A stretch of DNA of 64,000 bases from the NCBI GenBank assembly GCA_020249435.1, contig JADCFQ010000031.1, positions 1 to 64,000 of the forward strand, written 5' to 3'. The notes beneath the pieces are model-generated. The model had not been told where the DNA came from. It made no database searches and worked only from the letters and a program-made list of their open reading frames with translations. The stretch is from Roseomonas sp. (GTDB lineage Bacteria > Pseudomonadota > Alphaproteobacteria > Acetobacterales > Acetobacteraceae). Position numbers and translations under genes: made by a program. How positions within the stretch are numbered: position 1 is the first letter of the stretch; each line of letters opens with the position of its first letter. Of this stretch, positions 35,799-45,625 are shown one piece after another.

Positions 35799-36410
35799 AT
35801 GCAAGCCTTCACCAAGCTTACCGGTATCGCCGCCCCCTTGCCCAAGGCGAATGTGGATACCGACCAGATCATCCCGGCGCGCTTCCTGAAATCCATCAGC
35901 CGGCTTGGGTTTGGGAAGAATCTTTTCGCTAATTTCCGCTACAAGGAAGATGGTTCGGAAAACCCGGATTTCGTGCTGAACCAGGAACCCTATCGCCGCG
36001 CCGAAGTGCTGATTGCGTTTGAGAATTTCGGCTGCGGGTCTTCGCGTGAACACGCGCCTTGGGCCTTGCTTGATTTCGGCATTCGCTGCGTGATCGCACC
36101 CGATTTCGCTGATATCTTCCATAATAACTGCTTCAAGAATGGCGTGCTGCCGGTGCGCCTGCCGCGCGAGATTTGCGAAAAGCTGATGGAAGACGCGAAG
36201 ATGGGCGGCAATGCGCGCATCAACGTTGACCTGGAACGCCAAGTGGTGGTGCGCCCGAATGGGGAGGAGATTCCCTTCCAGATTGATCCGCTGCGTCGGC
36301 ACCTGATGCTGAATGGGCTGGATGATATCGGCCAGACCATGCAGCACGCGCCGGCGATTGATGGCTTTGAAGCCCGCCAGCGCGCTGCCCAGCCCTGGCT
36401 TTATGCCTGA
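35799..36410 (+). CDS. leuD: 3-Isopropylmalate dehydratase small subunit
   Basis: LeuD is the swivel-domain partner of LeuC. The 203-residue protein begins with the leader [22 protein letters not shown] and has the conserved [14 protein letters not shown] near 77, which positions the substrate, and [17 protein letters not shown]-type sequence near 110. The start at 35799 leaves a single base after the leuC stop and is preceded by AAGGGAG. leuB follows after 45 bases with a small hairpin in between. Confidence 0.97.
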   Translation: MQAFTKLTGIAAPLPKANVDTDQIIPARFLKSISRLGFGKNLFANFRYKEDGSENPDFVLNQEPYRRAEVLIAFENFGCGSSREHAPWALLDFGIRCVIAPDFADIFHNNCFKNGVLPVRLPREICEKLMEDAKMGGNARINVDLERQVVVRPNGEEIPFQIDPLRRHLMLNGLDDIGQTMQHAPAIDGFEARQRAAQPWLYA

Positions 36411-36420
36411 TTGATACACG

Positions 36421-36439
36421 CCCCGGTGCAATGCCGGGG
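36421..36439 (+). repeat. Hairpin between leuD and leuB
   Basis: CCCCGG and CCGGGG enclose a 7-base loop (TGCAATG). It may tune the relative expression or stability of the leuCD and leuB parts; no T-run follows, and the leuB Shine-Dalgarno (AGAAGGAAA) lies just after it. Confidence 0.5.
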
Positions 36440-36455
36440 CGAGAAGGAAACAACC

Positions 36456-37568
36456 ATGTCATCGAACAAGAAGCTTCTTATCCTGCCGGGTGACGGGATC
36501 GGCCCGGAGGTGATGCGCGAAGTGCGCCGCGTGGTGGATTGGATGGATCGCCGCCGCCATGTCTCCTTCAATATTGAAGAAGGGCTGGTGGGCGGCGCCG
36601 CCTTGGATGCGGAAGGCACGCCCTGTTCGGATGAAACCGTGGCGCGTGCCAAGGCCGCCGATGCGGTGCTGTTCGGGTCTGTCGGTGGGCCGAAATGGGA
36701 TTCCATGCCCTTCGATAAGCGCCCGGAATTGGGCGTGCTGCGGCTCAGGAAGGATCTTGGCCTTTTCGCTAATCTCCGTCCCGCTGTCGTGCTTGATCCG
36801 CTGGTGGAGGCTTCCAGCCTGAAGCCTGATCTGGTGCGCGGGCTTGATGTGATGATCGTGCGCGAATCAACCGGCGGCATTTATTTTGGTGAACCGCGCG
36901 GCATCCACACCGATGCCAAAGGCAAGCGCACCGGCATAGATACGGAAGTCTACACGGAGGACGAAATCGCCCGCGTGGCCCGCATTGCCTTTGACCTTGC
37001 GCGCAAGCGTCGCAACAAGGTCACCAGCGTTGAGAAGGCGAATGTGATGCAATCCGGGCGCCTGTGGCGTGCGGTGGTGGGTGAGATCGGCAAGGCCGAG
37101 TTTCGGGATGTCGAGCTTGAACATATGTATGCCGATAATTGCGCCATGCAGCTTTGCTCTCGCCCGAAGCAATTTGATGTGATCCTGGGGTCCAACCTGT
37201 TCGGTGATGTGCTGTCTGACCTGGCCGCCGCGCTGACCGGCTCGCTTGGTATGCTGCCATCGGCGACGCTGGGGGCAGTGGATTCCTCTGGCCGGCGGCA
37301 TGCGCTTTATGAACCGGTGCATGGATCAGCGCCCGATATTGCCGGCAAGGGCATTGCGAATCCCTGTGCGCAAATCCTGTCCTTCGCCATGCTGCTCCGC
37401 TGGTCCTTCGGGATGGAAGAAGATGCGCGGCTTTTGGAAAGCGCGGTTGAAAAGGTGCTTGGGGGTGGCCTGCGTACCGCCGACATCATGCAGGCCGGCA
37501 TGGCGCGGGTTGGCACCAGCGTGATGGGTGAAGCGGTCGTGCGCGAATTGGATAAGCTCTCGGCATGA
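36456..37568 (+). CDS. leuB: 3-Isopropylmalate dehydrogenase
   Basis: LeuB oxidatively decarboxylates 3-isopropylmalate to 2-oxoisocaproate with NAD. The 370-residue protein has [15 protein letters not shown] at the start, the substrate-binding [15 protein letters not shown] near 90, [15 protein letters not shown] near 132, [15 protein letters not shown] near 195, and the metal-binding Asp residues in [13 protein letters not shown] near 247. The start at 36456 has AAGGAAA upstream; the longer frame to 36411 runs through the hairpin. It closes the leuCDB cluster. Confidence 0.97.
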   Translation: MSSNKKLLILPGDGIGPEVMREVRRVVDWMDRRRHVSFNIEEGLVGGAALDAEGTPCSDETVARAKAADAVLFGSVGGPKWDSMPFDKRPELGVLRLRKDLGLFANLRPAVVLDPLVEASSLKPDLVRGLDVMIVRESTGGIYFGEPRGIHTDAKGKRTGIDTEVYTEDEIARVARIAFDLARKRRNKVTSVEKANVMQSGRLWRAVVGEIGKAEFRDVELEHMYADNCAMQLCSRPKQFDVILGSNLFGDVLSDLAAALTGSLGMLPSATLGAVDSSGRRHALYEPVHGSAPDIAGKGIANPCAQILSFAMLLRWSFGMEEDARLLESAVEKVLGGGLRTADIMQAGMARVGTSVMGEAVVRELDKLSA

Positions 37569-37574
37569 CAGATT

Positions 37575-37624
37575 GGTGACGGCGTTGGGGTTGCGCCTTT
37601 GGCGCGGCTCCGCTATCCGTCACC
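37575..37624. repeat. Nested inverted repeats between leuB and tRNA-Arg
   Basis: GGTGACGG (37575-37582) pairs with CCGTCACC (37617-37624), and inside them GCGCC (37593-37597), loop TTT, GGCGC (37601-37605) forms a second stem. Together they can fold into a 50-base structure. It begins 6 bases after the leuB stop and ends 9 bases before the tRNA, so it may end the leu transcript or guide tRNA 5' processing. Confidence 0.6.
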
Positions 37625-37633
37625 TCATTAAGG

Positions 37634-37710
37634 GCGCCCGTAGCTCAGCTGGATAGAGCACCAGACTACGAATCTGGGGGTCAGAGGTTCGAATCCTTTC
37701 GGGCGCGCCA
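37634..37710 (+). tRNA. tRNA-Arg (anticodon ACG)
   Basis: The acceptor stem GCGCCCG pairs with CGGGCGC; the anticodon stem CCAGA/TCTGG carries loop CTACGAA, anticodon ACG (wobble A is normally deaminated to inosine, reading CGU, CGC and CGA). The T arm contains GGTTCGAATCC, discriminator G, and CCA is encoded at 37708-37710. It is followed by AT-rich sequence with runs of T. It probably ends its own transcript there. Confidence 0.97.
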
Positions 37711-37771
37711 TTTTCCAAATTTTTTAATGAGTTATGGTTTTTGCACGGCGCCATTGCCGCGCTACCCACAC

Positions 37772-38742
37772 CTATTCTCGGTAATGGCATGCAACCGAAT
37801 GCCCGGGCCGCACTTCGCGCAAGGCGGGCACTTCAGTCCGGCAGCGCGACCCGTCAGCGATGGGACAGCGCGTGTGGAAATGGCAGCCCGATGGCGGGTT
37901 CAGCGGGCTTGGCACATCGCCTTGCAGCCTGATCCTGTCACGCTTCACGGTCGGATCCGGGATCGGCACGGCTGACAAAAGTGCCTCGGTATAGGGGTGC
38001 AGCGGTGTGGTGTAGAGTTCCCGCGCCGAGGCAATCTCCACAATCCGCCCCAGATACATCACCGCAACACGATCGGAGATATGTTCCACTACCGAAAGAT
38101 CATGCGCGATGAACAGGAAGGTAAGCCCGAATTTTTCCTGCAAATCCTCAAGCAGGTTCACCACCTGCGCCTGGATCGAGACATCAAGCGCCGAGACAGG
38201 TTCATCGCAAATGATCAGCTTCGGTGAAACCGCCAAGGCGCGCGCAATGCCGATGCGCTGCCTTTGCCCGCCGGAAAATTCATGCGGAAAGCGGCGCATG
38301 TGATCCGCATTGAGCCCAACCGTCTCGAGCAATTCGACCACGCGGTCTTCGCGTTCGCGCGGCGTCTTGGCAAGCTTATGGATGATCAGCGCCTCACCAA
38401 TAATGGCTGCGACTGTCATGCGTGGATTGAGGGAGGCGAAGGGGTCCTGGAAAATGATCTGCATATCGCGCCGGAGTGCGACCATCTGCTGATGATCAAG
38501 CGCCGTCACGTCGCGGCCTTCGAACCAGACCTTGCCGGCGGTGGGTTCAATCAGCCGTAGGATCAGCCGGCCCGTGGTGGATTTGCCGCAGCCTGATTCG
38601 CCGACCAGGCCAAGCGTCTCACCCTTGTTGATGTCGAAGGAAACGCCAGAGACTGCATGAACCTGGTTCACGGTGCGCTGCAGAATGCCGCCCTTTACCG
38701 GAAAGCGCTTTACCAGATCCTGCACGCTGAGCAGTGGTTCCG

Positions 38743-38746
<4 letters not shown>
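37772..38746 (-). CDS. Peptide-type ABC transporter ATP-binding protein (DppF/OppF-like)
   Basis: This 324-residue ATPase has Walker [10 protein letters not shown] near 52, Q-loop, signature [12 protein letters not shown] near 160, Walker B LIICDEP near 180 and HD loop. Its C-terminal 80 residues form the oligopeptide/dipeptide extension with Cys-rich [11 protein letters not shown], which binds an iron-sulfur cluster in some homologues. It is the last gene of a five-gene minus-strand cluster, overlapping the other ATPase gene by 4 bases. The two ATPases form a heterodimer powering peptide or nickel-type uptake. Confidence 0.93.
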
Positions 38747-39726
<980 letters not shown>

Positions 39727-39732
39727 CGCGGT

Positions 39733-40659
39733 TCAGACCACGCGCCGTGGATCAAGCGCATCCCTGAGGCCATCGCCCACGAAATTGATCGTGAGCACGG
39801 TCAGGAAAATCGCGAGACCCGGAAACAAAGCCCAATGCGGTGCGAAATCGAGATGATCCCGCGCATCGAACAAAAGCCTGCCCCAGGTTGGGATATCGGG
39901 CGGGAAGCCAAGCCCGAGGAAGGACAGTGTGCTTTCCGCAATAATGGCGGCCGCGACATCAATGGTCGCTGCGACAATCACGGGCCCGAGCGAATTCGGC
40001 AGGATGTGGCGCAGTGCGAGCCGAAAGCGGGACGCACCAAGCGCGCGTGCGGCTTCGACAAATTCCTTCTCCCGCAGGGAAAAAAACTGCGCGCGCACCA
40101 GGCGCGCCACCTGCATCCAATTGAACAGCCCGATGATGATGACAATCAGAATGAAAACCCCAAGCTCCGGCCCCACAATCGCCTTCAACGTGTCGCGAAA
40201 CAGGAAGATGATCAGCAGCAGCAGCGGCAATTGCGGCAGGGACAGGAACAGATCCGTGAGCCACATGAGCGCCGCATCCGTCTTGCCACCGGCAAGCCCT
40301 GCAATGGCGCCAATCAGAATGCCGACGCTCACAGCCACCAGCATCGCGGTGAAGCCGACCGCGAGTGAAATCCGCCCGCCATAGAGCATGCGCGCGAGCA
40401 GATCCTGGCCGAGATCATCAGTCCCCAAGGGATGCGCCAGGGAAGGCCCTTGCAGGATCACGGAAAAATCAATGTCATTGATCGGCACGCGCCAGACCAA
40501 GGGGCCAAACAGCACCGCCAGAATAAGGAAACCCAGCAGAACAGCGCTGATGACGGCAAGCTTGTGCTTGCGAAAGCGCCGCCAGGCCTCAGACCATGGG
40601 CTGGTCAGGGGCCGAGGGCTGGCGCTAGCGGTAGCTGATGCGGGGGTCGAGCCAGCCAT
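39733..40659 (-). CDS. Peptide-type ABC transporter permease (DppC/OppC-like)
   Basis: This inner-membrane permease of about 308 residues has an N-terminal cytosolic segment, about six membrane helices, and the permease EAA loop near 195-215 (EAARALGASRFRLALRHILPNSLGPV). The start at 40659 is chosen because GGCGGA lies about 10 bases before it; the longer frame back to 40710 has an unlikely leader. It overlaps the end of the other permease gene by 35 bases. The C-terminus DALDPRRVV is the usual ending of this family. Confidence 0.9.
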   Translation of the reverse strand: MAGSTPASATASASPRPLTSPWSEAWRRFRKHKLAVISAVLLGFLILAVLFGPLVWRVPINDIDFSVILQGPSLAHPLGTDDLGQDLLARMLYGGRISLAVGFTAMLVAVSVGILIGAIAGLAGGKTDAALMWLTDLFLSLPQLPLLLLIIFLFRDTLKAIVGPELGVFILIVIIIGLFNWMQVARLVRAQFFSLREKEFVEAARALGASRFRLALRHILPNSLGPVIVAATIDVAAAIIAESTLSFLGLGFPPDIPTWGRLLFDARDHLDFAPHWALFPGLAIFLTVLTINFVGDGLRDALDPRRVV

Positions 40660-41584
40660 AAAGAATATCCGCCAAAAGATTGAAAAAGATAACCAGGCAC
40701 GCAAAGACAAAGGTCACCGCCATGATTACCGGCGTGTCATTGGCCAGGATCGCGCTGATCAAAAGACTGCCAATGCCAGGCACGCGGAAGATTTGCTCGG
40801 TCACAATCGCGCCGCCGAAAACCGCGGGCATTTGCAGCGCAACCAGCGTGACCACCGGGATCATGGCATTGCGCACCACATGGCGCATGGTGATCTTGCC
40901 TTCCGGCAGGCCCTTGGAACGCGCCGTGGTCACGTGATCCAGCCGGATTACATCCAGCACGGCAGAGCGCACAAAGCGCGTCCAGGCCGCGCCCTGAAAC
41001 AGGCCAAGCACCATGATCGGCATGATGGATTGGCGGAATTGTTCCCACCACCAGCGCCAACCCGTTGCCTCGATATTCGTGCGATACACAAAGGGCAGCC
41101 AATCGAGATAGATGGAAAACAACAGGATCAGCAGCAGCCCAGTGAAGAAGGTAGGCAGCGAAAAGCCGATGAAGGCGAGCGTATTCGCGATCTGATCAAA
41201 GATGGAATAGGGCCTTGTTGCGGCATAAACCCCAACGGGTAGCGCAATCGCCAGCGCCACCAGCTGCGACAGGCCAATGACGTAAAGCGTGGTTGGGATG
41301 CGCTGGACAATAAGCTGATCAACCGGAATGCGGCTGACAAAGGAATAGCCCCAATCGCCGCGCAGCATGGAAGTGAGCCATGCAATGTAGCGCACATGCA
41401 CCGGATCATCGAGGCCGAGGCTCTGGCGCAAGGCCGCGCGCACATCGGGCGGCACGGCGGGATTGGTCGCCAGCTCCTCAAACGGATCACCGGGTGCGAG
41501 CGCAAGCACGGTGAACAGCACAATGCTTATCCCGAAAATACTCGGGATCGCAATGAGCAAGCGGCGGATCAGATATTGGGTCAT
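40625..41584 (-). CDS. Peptide-type ABC transporter permease (DppB/OppB-like)
   Basis: This 319-residue permease begins with the characteristic YLIRRLLIAIPSIFGIS and a large periplasmic loop (PGDPFEELATNPAVPPDVRAALRQ), then five more helices and the EAA loop TTARSKGLPEGKITMRHVVRNAMIPV near 225. The C-terminus DILYGWLDPRISYR is standard. It follows the binding-protein gene by 45 bases, completing the order binding protein, B, C, D, F. Confidence 0.93.
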   Translation of the reverse strand: MTQYLIRRLLIAIPSIFGISIVLFTVLALAPGDPFEELATNPAVPPDVRAALRQSLGLDDPVHVRYIAWLTSMLRGDWGYSFVSRIPVDQLIVQRIPTTLYVIGLSQLVALAIALPVGVYAATRPYSIFDQIANTLAFIGFSLPTFFTGLLLILLFSIYLDWLPFVYRTNIEATGWRWWWEQFRQSIMPIMVLGLFQGAAWTRFVRSAVLDVIRLDHVTTARSKGLPEGKITMRHVVRNAMIPVVTLVALQMPAVFGGAIVTEQIFRVPGIGSLLISAILANDTPVIMAVTFVFACLVIFFNLLADILYGWLDPRISYR

Positions 41585-41629
41585 GGGGCGATCATGCTGG
41601 ATTGCCGACCGCCCGGAGTGTTGGCCCCA

Positions 41630-43432
41630 TCAGGTCTGGCGCCACCAATCCTGGATCATCCACATGGTTTGGTCCCAACCAGACAGCACATGTCGGAGAT
41701 TATTGACCGAACCGGAAACGGTCGGGCGCATCACCAGCGGAATGACATGGTTCGATCCCACAATAAGATCATTCATGCGAATGAAAAGCGCGGCGCGCTT
41801 GACGGGGTCTAGTTCAGCATCCGCGGCACGGAAGGCGGCATCATATTCGTCATTCTTCCAGCGCACGATATTGCGGCCCTGCCAGGAATTGGAACGCTGC
41901 GCCATTTCCCAGGAAACATACTGGTTCATGAAGCGCTGCGGGTCCGCCTGGGGCATGGTTGTCGTGTACATCTGCATATCGGCCCAGAATTTGATGTAGG
42001 TATCCGGGTTGGCGACGTCAGATGAGAAAAACACTGAAGCAACAACGGATTTCAGTTCAAGATCAATGCCCGCGCGCTGGGCGGCTTGCTTGTAGATGGC
42101 CTGGGTGCGTTGCCGCGGCGAATTGACCGAGGTTTGGAATACAAAGCGCAGCCGAACGCCGTCCTTGGCGCGAATGCCATCCGAACCGCGCACCCAGCCC
42201 GCCTGATCCAGGATTTGATTGGCGCGTTCAACGCTGAATTCCATACGCATATTGGGCGAACGGAAACGCGGCGGATTGTTCAGGAAATTCGGCGTGGCAG
42301 GACCGCCGCGGCCATAGATATGCTGCGTCAGCGCCTGGCGATCAATCAGCAGCGCCATGGCCTGCCGCACGGCAGGGTCCTGGAAGGCGGGGTGACGCGA
42401 ATTGGGATGGGCGCGTTCGCCTTCAACCTCGCGGTTCGGATCGGCGGCATTCAGCTGCACGAATTCGATATTCCCGCCGTCAATCACATTCACGCGCCCG
42501 CGCCCAGCCGCTTCCAGGCGCTGCAGGATGGCGTCTTCCACCTGCAAATTCCAGGCATAGTCGAAATCAGCGGTTTGCAGCACGGCGCGCGCCGCCGATG
42601 CCGCATCGCCCCCGCCCTTGATTTCCATGGAATCAAAGAAGGGGCGGTTGTTCATGTGATAATTGGGATTAAGCTCGGCGCGCAGCAGATCGCCCGGCGC
42701 AAAGCTTTGCAGCCGATAAGCGCCTGTGCCAACGGGCCGGATATTGGTCGGCGCATCACGAGAATTGGCGCCGGCGAAATCGCGGAACAAATGCCGCGGA
42801 ATGATCATCCCGATGGAGCCCACGAAAGCATCCGCCCAGAAGGGCGTCGGCGCCGGGAATTCAACGCGTACGGTAAAATCATCCACCTTGACGACATTGA
42901 CATCGCGATAGGAACCGGCGGTGACCGTGGCGACTTGCGGGCTGCGCGCATATTCCCAATTGAAAACAACATCATCGGCAGAAAAATCCTGGCCATCATG
43001 CCATTTCACGCCGCGCTTCAGCTTCCAGGTGACGGAACGGCCATCCTGCGCCAGGCCGCCATTTTCGATCGAGGGAATTTCGGCGGCCAGAATTGGCTGC
43101 AAGGTGCCATCCGCTGACCAGCCGGCGAGCGGTTCATAAAAGACGCGGCTGGCATCCTGATTGGTGGTGCCGGCGGCGAAATGCGGGTTGAGCAGCGTGG
43201 AGGCCTGCCAATAAAGGATTTTCAAATGCCCACCGCCGCCGCGGCGCGTGCCGCCATAGGCCGGGACGCTTGCCGCCGAGGATTGCGCATTGGCAGCCCC
43301 GGTCATCGCCAGAAGCTGCGTCGCCATGGGCGCGGTGAAGCCCACTGCCGCCATACGCCGGAAAAAGGCGCGGCGTGACATTGACCCATTCTTGACGCGA
43401 CCAATAAGGCCGCGGAGATCGTCTTCCTGCAT
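41630..43432 (-). CDS. Peptide-type ABC transporter substrate-binding protein, Tat-exported
   Basis: This 600-residue periplasmic binding protein of the SBP_bac_5 (DppA/OppA) class has a Tat signal, S-R20-R21-A-F-F in a 50-residue leader ending ANAQS. The mature part shows YEPLAGWSADGTLQPILA near 95, SVTWKLKRGVKWHDGQDFSADDVVF near 137, typical of the family. Tat export of such binding proteins suggests folding in the cytosol before export. GGGAGG lies before the start. As first gene of the operon it defines the ligand, which cannot be predicted (peptides, opines or metallophores are possible). Confidence 0.93.
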   Translation of the reverse strand: MQEDDLRGLIGRVKNGSMSRRAFFRRMAAVGFTAPMATQLLAMTGAANAQSSAASVPAYGGTRRGGGGHLKILYWQASTLLNPHFAAGTTNQDASRVFYEPLAGWSADGTLQPILAAEIPSIENGGLAQDGRSVTWKLKRGVKWHDGQDFSADDVVFNWEYARSPQVATVTAGSYRDVNVVKVDDFTVRVEFPAPTPFWADAFVGSIGMIIPRHLFRDFAGANSRDAPTNIRPVGTGAYRLQSFAPGDLLRAELNPNYHMNNRPFFDSMEIKGGGDAASAARAVLQTADFDYAWNLQVEDAILQRLEAAGRGRVNVIDGGNIEFVQLNAADPNREVEGERAHPNSRHPAFQDPAVRQAMALLIDRQALTQHIYGRGGPATPNFLNNPPRFRSPNMRMEFSVERANQILDQAGWVRGSDGIRAKDGVRLRFVFQTSVNSPRQRTQAIYKQAAQRAGIDLELKSVVASVFFSSDVANPDTYIKFWADMQMYTTTMPQADPQRFMNQYVSWEMAQRSNSWQGRNIVRWKNDEYDAAFRAADAELDPVKRAALFIRMNDLIVGSNHVIPLVMRPTVSGSVNNLRHVLSGWDQTMWMIQDWWRQT

Positions 43433-43877
43433 GATTACGCCTCCCGAGCGAGTTGATAGTTAAGCACCTTAGATTGGCCTGTGACGCCAGATTTTTAAGC
43501 CTGCCCATATGTCTCGAAGGTAGTGATTGCCGGCTCAATCTGTAAAGGTGGGTCGCAGTCTGTCGCCGTTTAATCATCAACGGGCTCGTGCGCTTTGGCA
43601 GGGTGCGATCGGCCTTAGCGCTGCGGTCCCGCAAATGCGCGGGAGGAGAAAATCGGCTGCTCGCGCAATGATTGTATCTTCCCGTCGGTTTTCGACATCA
43701 ATGGCGTCACAGCCCGCCCGCCCCACACCGGAGAGCGAAACGAATTCCGGCATTTCCCCTCTCCGAGCTTGGTTTTTTCCCAAAACCCCAAGGCTCAATC
43801 GTTAATTTCACGCCTATGGCTCAAATTATAGGAAGAACCCCTTGGACTTGTGCAAAAGTCAATGGTGAACAGGGGGC
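43433..43877. other. Divergent intergenic region between the peptide transporter and the XRE gene
   Basis: This 445-base gap has no convincing gene. It contains inverted repeats near the XRE start, CCTAT (43813-43817) with ATAGG (43828-43832), and GACTT (43845-43849) with AAGTC (43856-43860), and a direct repeat GGCTCAA at 43792-43798 and 43818-43824. A hairpin-like CTTGG...CCAAG lies near 43770-43791. Promoters for both directions must lie here, but no clear -35/-10 pair is visible. Confidence 0.5.
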
Positions 43878-44375
43878 ATGGCTTTGCGAATACCCGACTC
43901 GGAAGTACCGGAATGGTCGCGCCGCTTGCGCATGGCGCGGCGGGCCAAGGGGCTGTCACAAGTGGCGTTGGGGGACCTGATCGGTGCCTCTCAGGCAACC
44001 GTTGCCGATTGGGAAACGGGAAAAACAAGACCGCGGCATGAGACATTGAAGCGCCTCTTGCTGGCGCTTGATCTTTCCTTGCTTGAACTCATGCCGGATA
44101 TGCCGCGCAGCGCCTCAGAGAATAACGCCCATGCGCCGCTTTCGGCCAGCGAAATTGCTGAACAATTTGGCGCGCTGCTTGAAATTGTCTCCCGCGAGTT
44201 GGACGGCATTGGCCATTCCTCCAGCCTTGCGAGCAAAGGGCGCTTTGCCCTCCAGATCTGGCGGAGCGCTGGCGGGACCATGACCGAGGCCGCTGACCCG
44301 GAAGCGGCGCGTGAGCAATTGGCGGCCATACGCGCCCTGCTGGCCGATATGCGCAAAATTGTCCCGGAAAGTTGA
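43878..44375 (+). CDS. XRE-family helix-turn-helix transcriptional regulator
   Basis: This 165-residue protein has an N-terminal Cro/C1-type HTH at about 12-65, with LRMARRAKGLSQVALGDLIG and the recognition helix in SQATVADWETGKTRP. The C-terminal 90 residues are predicted helical, with no metal or cupin motif, and may be a dimerisation or ligand domain. GGGGG precedes the start. A small membrane-protein gene follows after 65 bases, with an inverted-repeat site CCGGTA-N7-TACCGG over its promoter; regulation of that gene is an inference. The effector is unknown. Confidence 0.85.
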   Translation: MALRIPDSEVPEWSRRLRMARRAKGLSQVALGDLIGASQATVADWETGKTRPRHETLKRLLLALDLSLLELMPDMPRSASENNAHAPLSASEIAEQFGALLEIVSRELDGIGHSSSLASKGRFALQIWRSAGGTMTEAADPEAAREQLAAIRALLADMRKIVPES

Positions 44376-44391
44376 AGCGCAAAATCAGGCC

Positions 44392-44430
44392 TTGACTTTA
44401 TATCGGAAAAACCGGTATTCAACCTACCGG
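44392..44430 (+). promoter_or_regulatory. Promoter with overlapping palindromic operator for the small membrane protein
   Basis: TTGACT (44392-44397) and TATTCA (44416-44421), 18 bases apart, form a sigma-70-like promoter. An inverted repeat CCGGTA (44412-44417), N7, TACCGG (44425-44430) overlaps the -10 and the Shine-Dalgarno region (GGAGG at 44429-44433). A third half-site-like TATCGG precedes them at 44401-44406. The layout suggests repression, plausibly by the adjacent XRE protein. Confidence 0.55.
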
Positions 44431-44440
44431 AGGTTGGGTC

Positions 44441-44671
44441 ATGTCTCTCACACTCAATTCAGCAAGGCAGCCCCTATCTGCTGGCTTCCTGCCTGGGCCG
44501 GTCAGGCGCCAGGCGGCAGGGCCGCATCAGGCGGGGCTTTCCATTTCGCCCGAAGGCAAGCCGCGGCGCACTGACCGAAGCGCCCTGCTGGCCCTTGTGG
44601 CCTTGGGCATGGGCTTCCTGCTCGCTACCACTTTGTTTGCTGCCGCGCTGATTTCCCTCGCTCTTTCCTGA
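44441..44671 (+). CDS. Small single-pass membrane protein
   Basis: This 76-residue protein has a soluble, basic N-terminal half (RQAAGPH, then SPEGKPRRTDR) and one hydrophobic helix at about 48-73 (LLALVALGMGFLLATTLFAAALISLAL), ending at the membrane exit. ACCGGAGG lies before the ATG and a promoter with palindrome stands upstream, which argues that it is real rather than a chance frame. I do not recognise it. The basic stretch before the helix predicts a cytosolic N-terminus. It could be a small regulator or toxin-like membrane peptide; nothing proves either. Confidence 0.6.
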   Translation: MSLTLNSARQPLSAGFLPGPVRRQAAGPHQAGLSISPEGKPRRTDRSALLALVALGMGFLLATTLFAAALISLALS

Positions 44672-44742
44672 TCCGGCGGCTTGCCCAGCCCCCGGCGCGG
44701 TTGCACACTCCCCGATGATTAGGGGAAGGGAACGCCGCCATC

Positions 44743-45606
44743 ATGAATTCCTCCGCGCGACGTGCGCGGTTTCGCGCCATTCTGGCCGGCGGTGCCTGCC
44801 TGCATCCGGCTTCCGTGCATGACCCGATTGCCGCGCGAATCGCAACCGATCTTGGCTTTGAAACCGCGATGTTTGCGGGGTCCATCGCGTCCCTCGCTGT
44901 CCTTGGGGCGCCTGACCTTATCCTCGTGACGCTGTCGGAATTCGCCGAGCAAGCCAGGCGCATTTGCCGCGCCGGGGCGCCGCCGCTGATGGTGGATGCC
45001 GATCATGGCTATGGCAATGCGCTGAACGTCATGCGCACCGTGCAGGAATTGGAAAGCGCCGGTGTTGCGGCGCTGACCATTGAAGATACGGACCTTCCCC
45101 GCGCCCATGGTGCGGGCGAGCCCGGCCTGCTCAGCCTGGAAGCCGGGCTCTGCAAGATCCATGCGGCCCTTGCGGCGCGCGAAGACCCAGGCCTCGTGAT
45201 TGTGGCGCGCACCAGCGCGGTCAATCTGGTCAGTCTGGATGAGGCAGTGGCGCGCACCCGCGCCTATGCCAAGACCGGCGCTGATGCGCTGTTTTATACC
45301 GGTGTGACCGATTGGGCGCAGCTTGCCGCGCTGCAAGCCGCTGCCAATGGCGTGCCCCTGATGCTGGGCGGCACGCCGCCAGCACTCGCTGATAAGGCGA
45401 AGCTTTCGGCGCATGGTGTGCGCATCGCCCTTCAGGGCCATGCTCCAAGCTTCGCTGCCATGGCAGCGGTGCATGCAACGCTCAAGGCCTTGCGTGATGG
45501 CACGCCGCCCGGAAAACTGCCCGGGCTTGCCGATGCGGCGCTGATGAAGGCCGCAATGCGTGAGGATGATTATGCGCGCTGGACGCGCGAATTTTTGGCC
45601 GGTTGA
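44743..45606 (+). CDS. Isocitrate lyase/PEP mutase family protein, oxaloacetate decarboxylase-like
   Basis: This 287-residue TIM-barrel enzyme of the PEP mutase/isocitrate lyase superfamily shows PPLMVDADHGYGNALNVMRTVQELESAGVAALTIEDT at about 85-121, with the metal ligand Asp and the GYGN segment. Arg and Thr near VIVARTSAVN bind substrate. It lacks the KKCGH motif of isocitrate lyase, and the arrangement is closest to the oxaloacetate decarboxylase (PA4872) subgroup, which gives pyruvate and CO2. The hydroxyacid dehydrogenase gene starts 19 bases downstream, so the two are an operon. Specificity is inferred. Confidence 0.8.
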   Translation: MNSSARRARFRAILAGGACLHPASVHDPIAARIATDLGFETAMFAGSIASLAVLGAPDLILVTLSEFAEQARRICRAGAPPLMVDADHGYGNALNVMRTVQELESAGVAALTIEDTDLPRAHGAGEPGLLSLEAGLCKIHAALAAREDPGLVIVARTSAVNLVSLDEAVARTRAYAKTGADALFYTGVTDWAQLAALQAAANGVPLMLGGTPPALADKAKLSAHGVRIALQGHAPSFAAMAAVHATLKALRDGTPPGKLPGLADAALMKAAMREDDYARWTREFLAG

Positions 45607-45625
45607 TAAGTGGGGAAGACATCAA

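Noticed and set aside
37634-37771. tRNA-Arg as an integration site for the peptide-transporter genes
   Set aside because: No integrase, no repeat of the tRNA 3' end was found in the window, and the transporter genes have the same composition as the neighbours.
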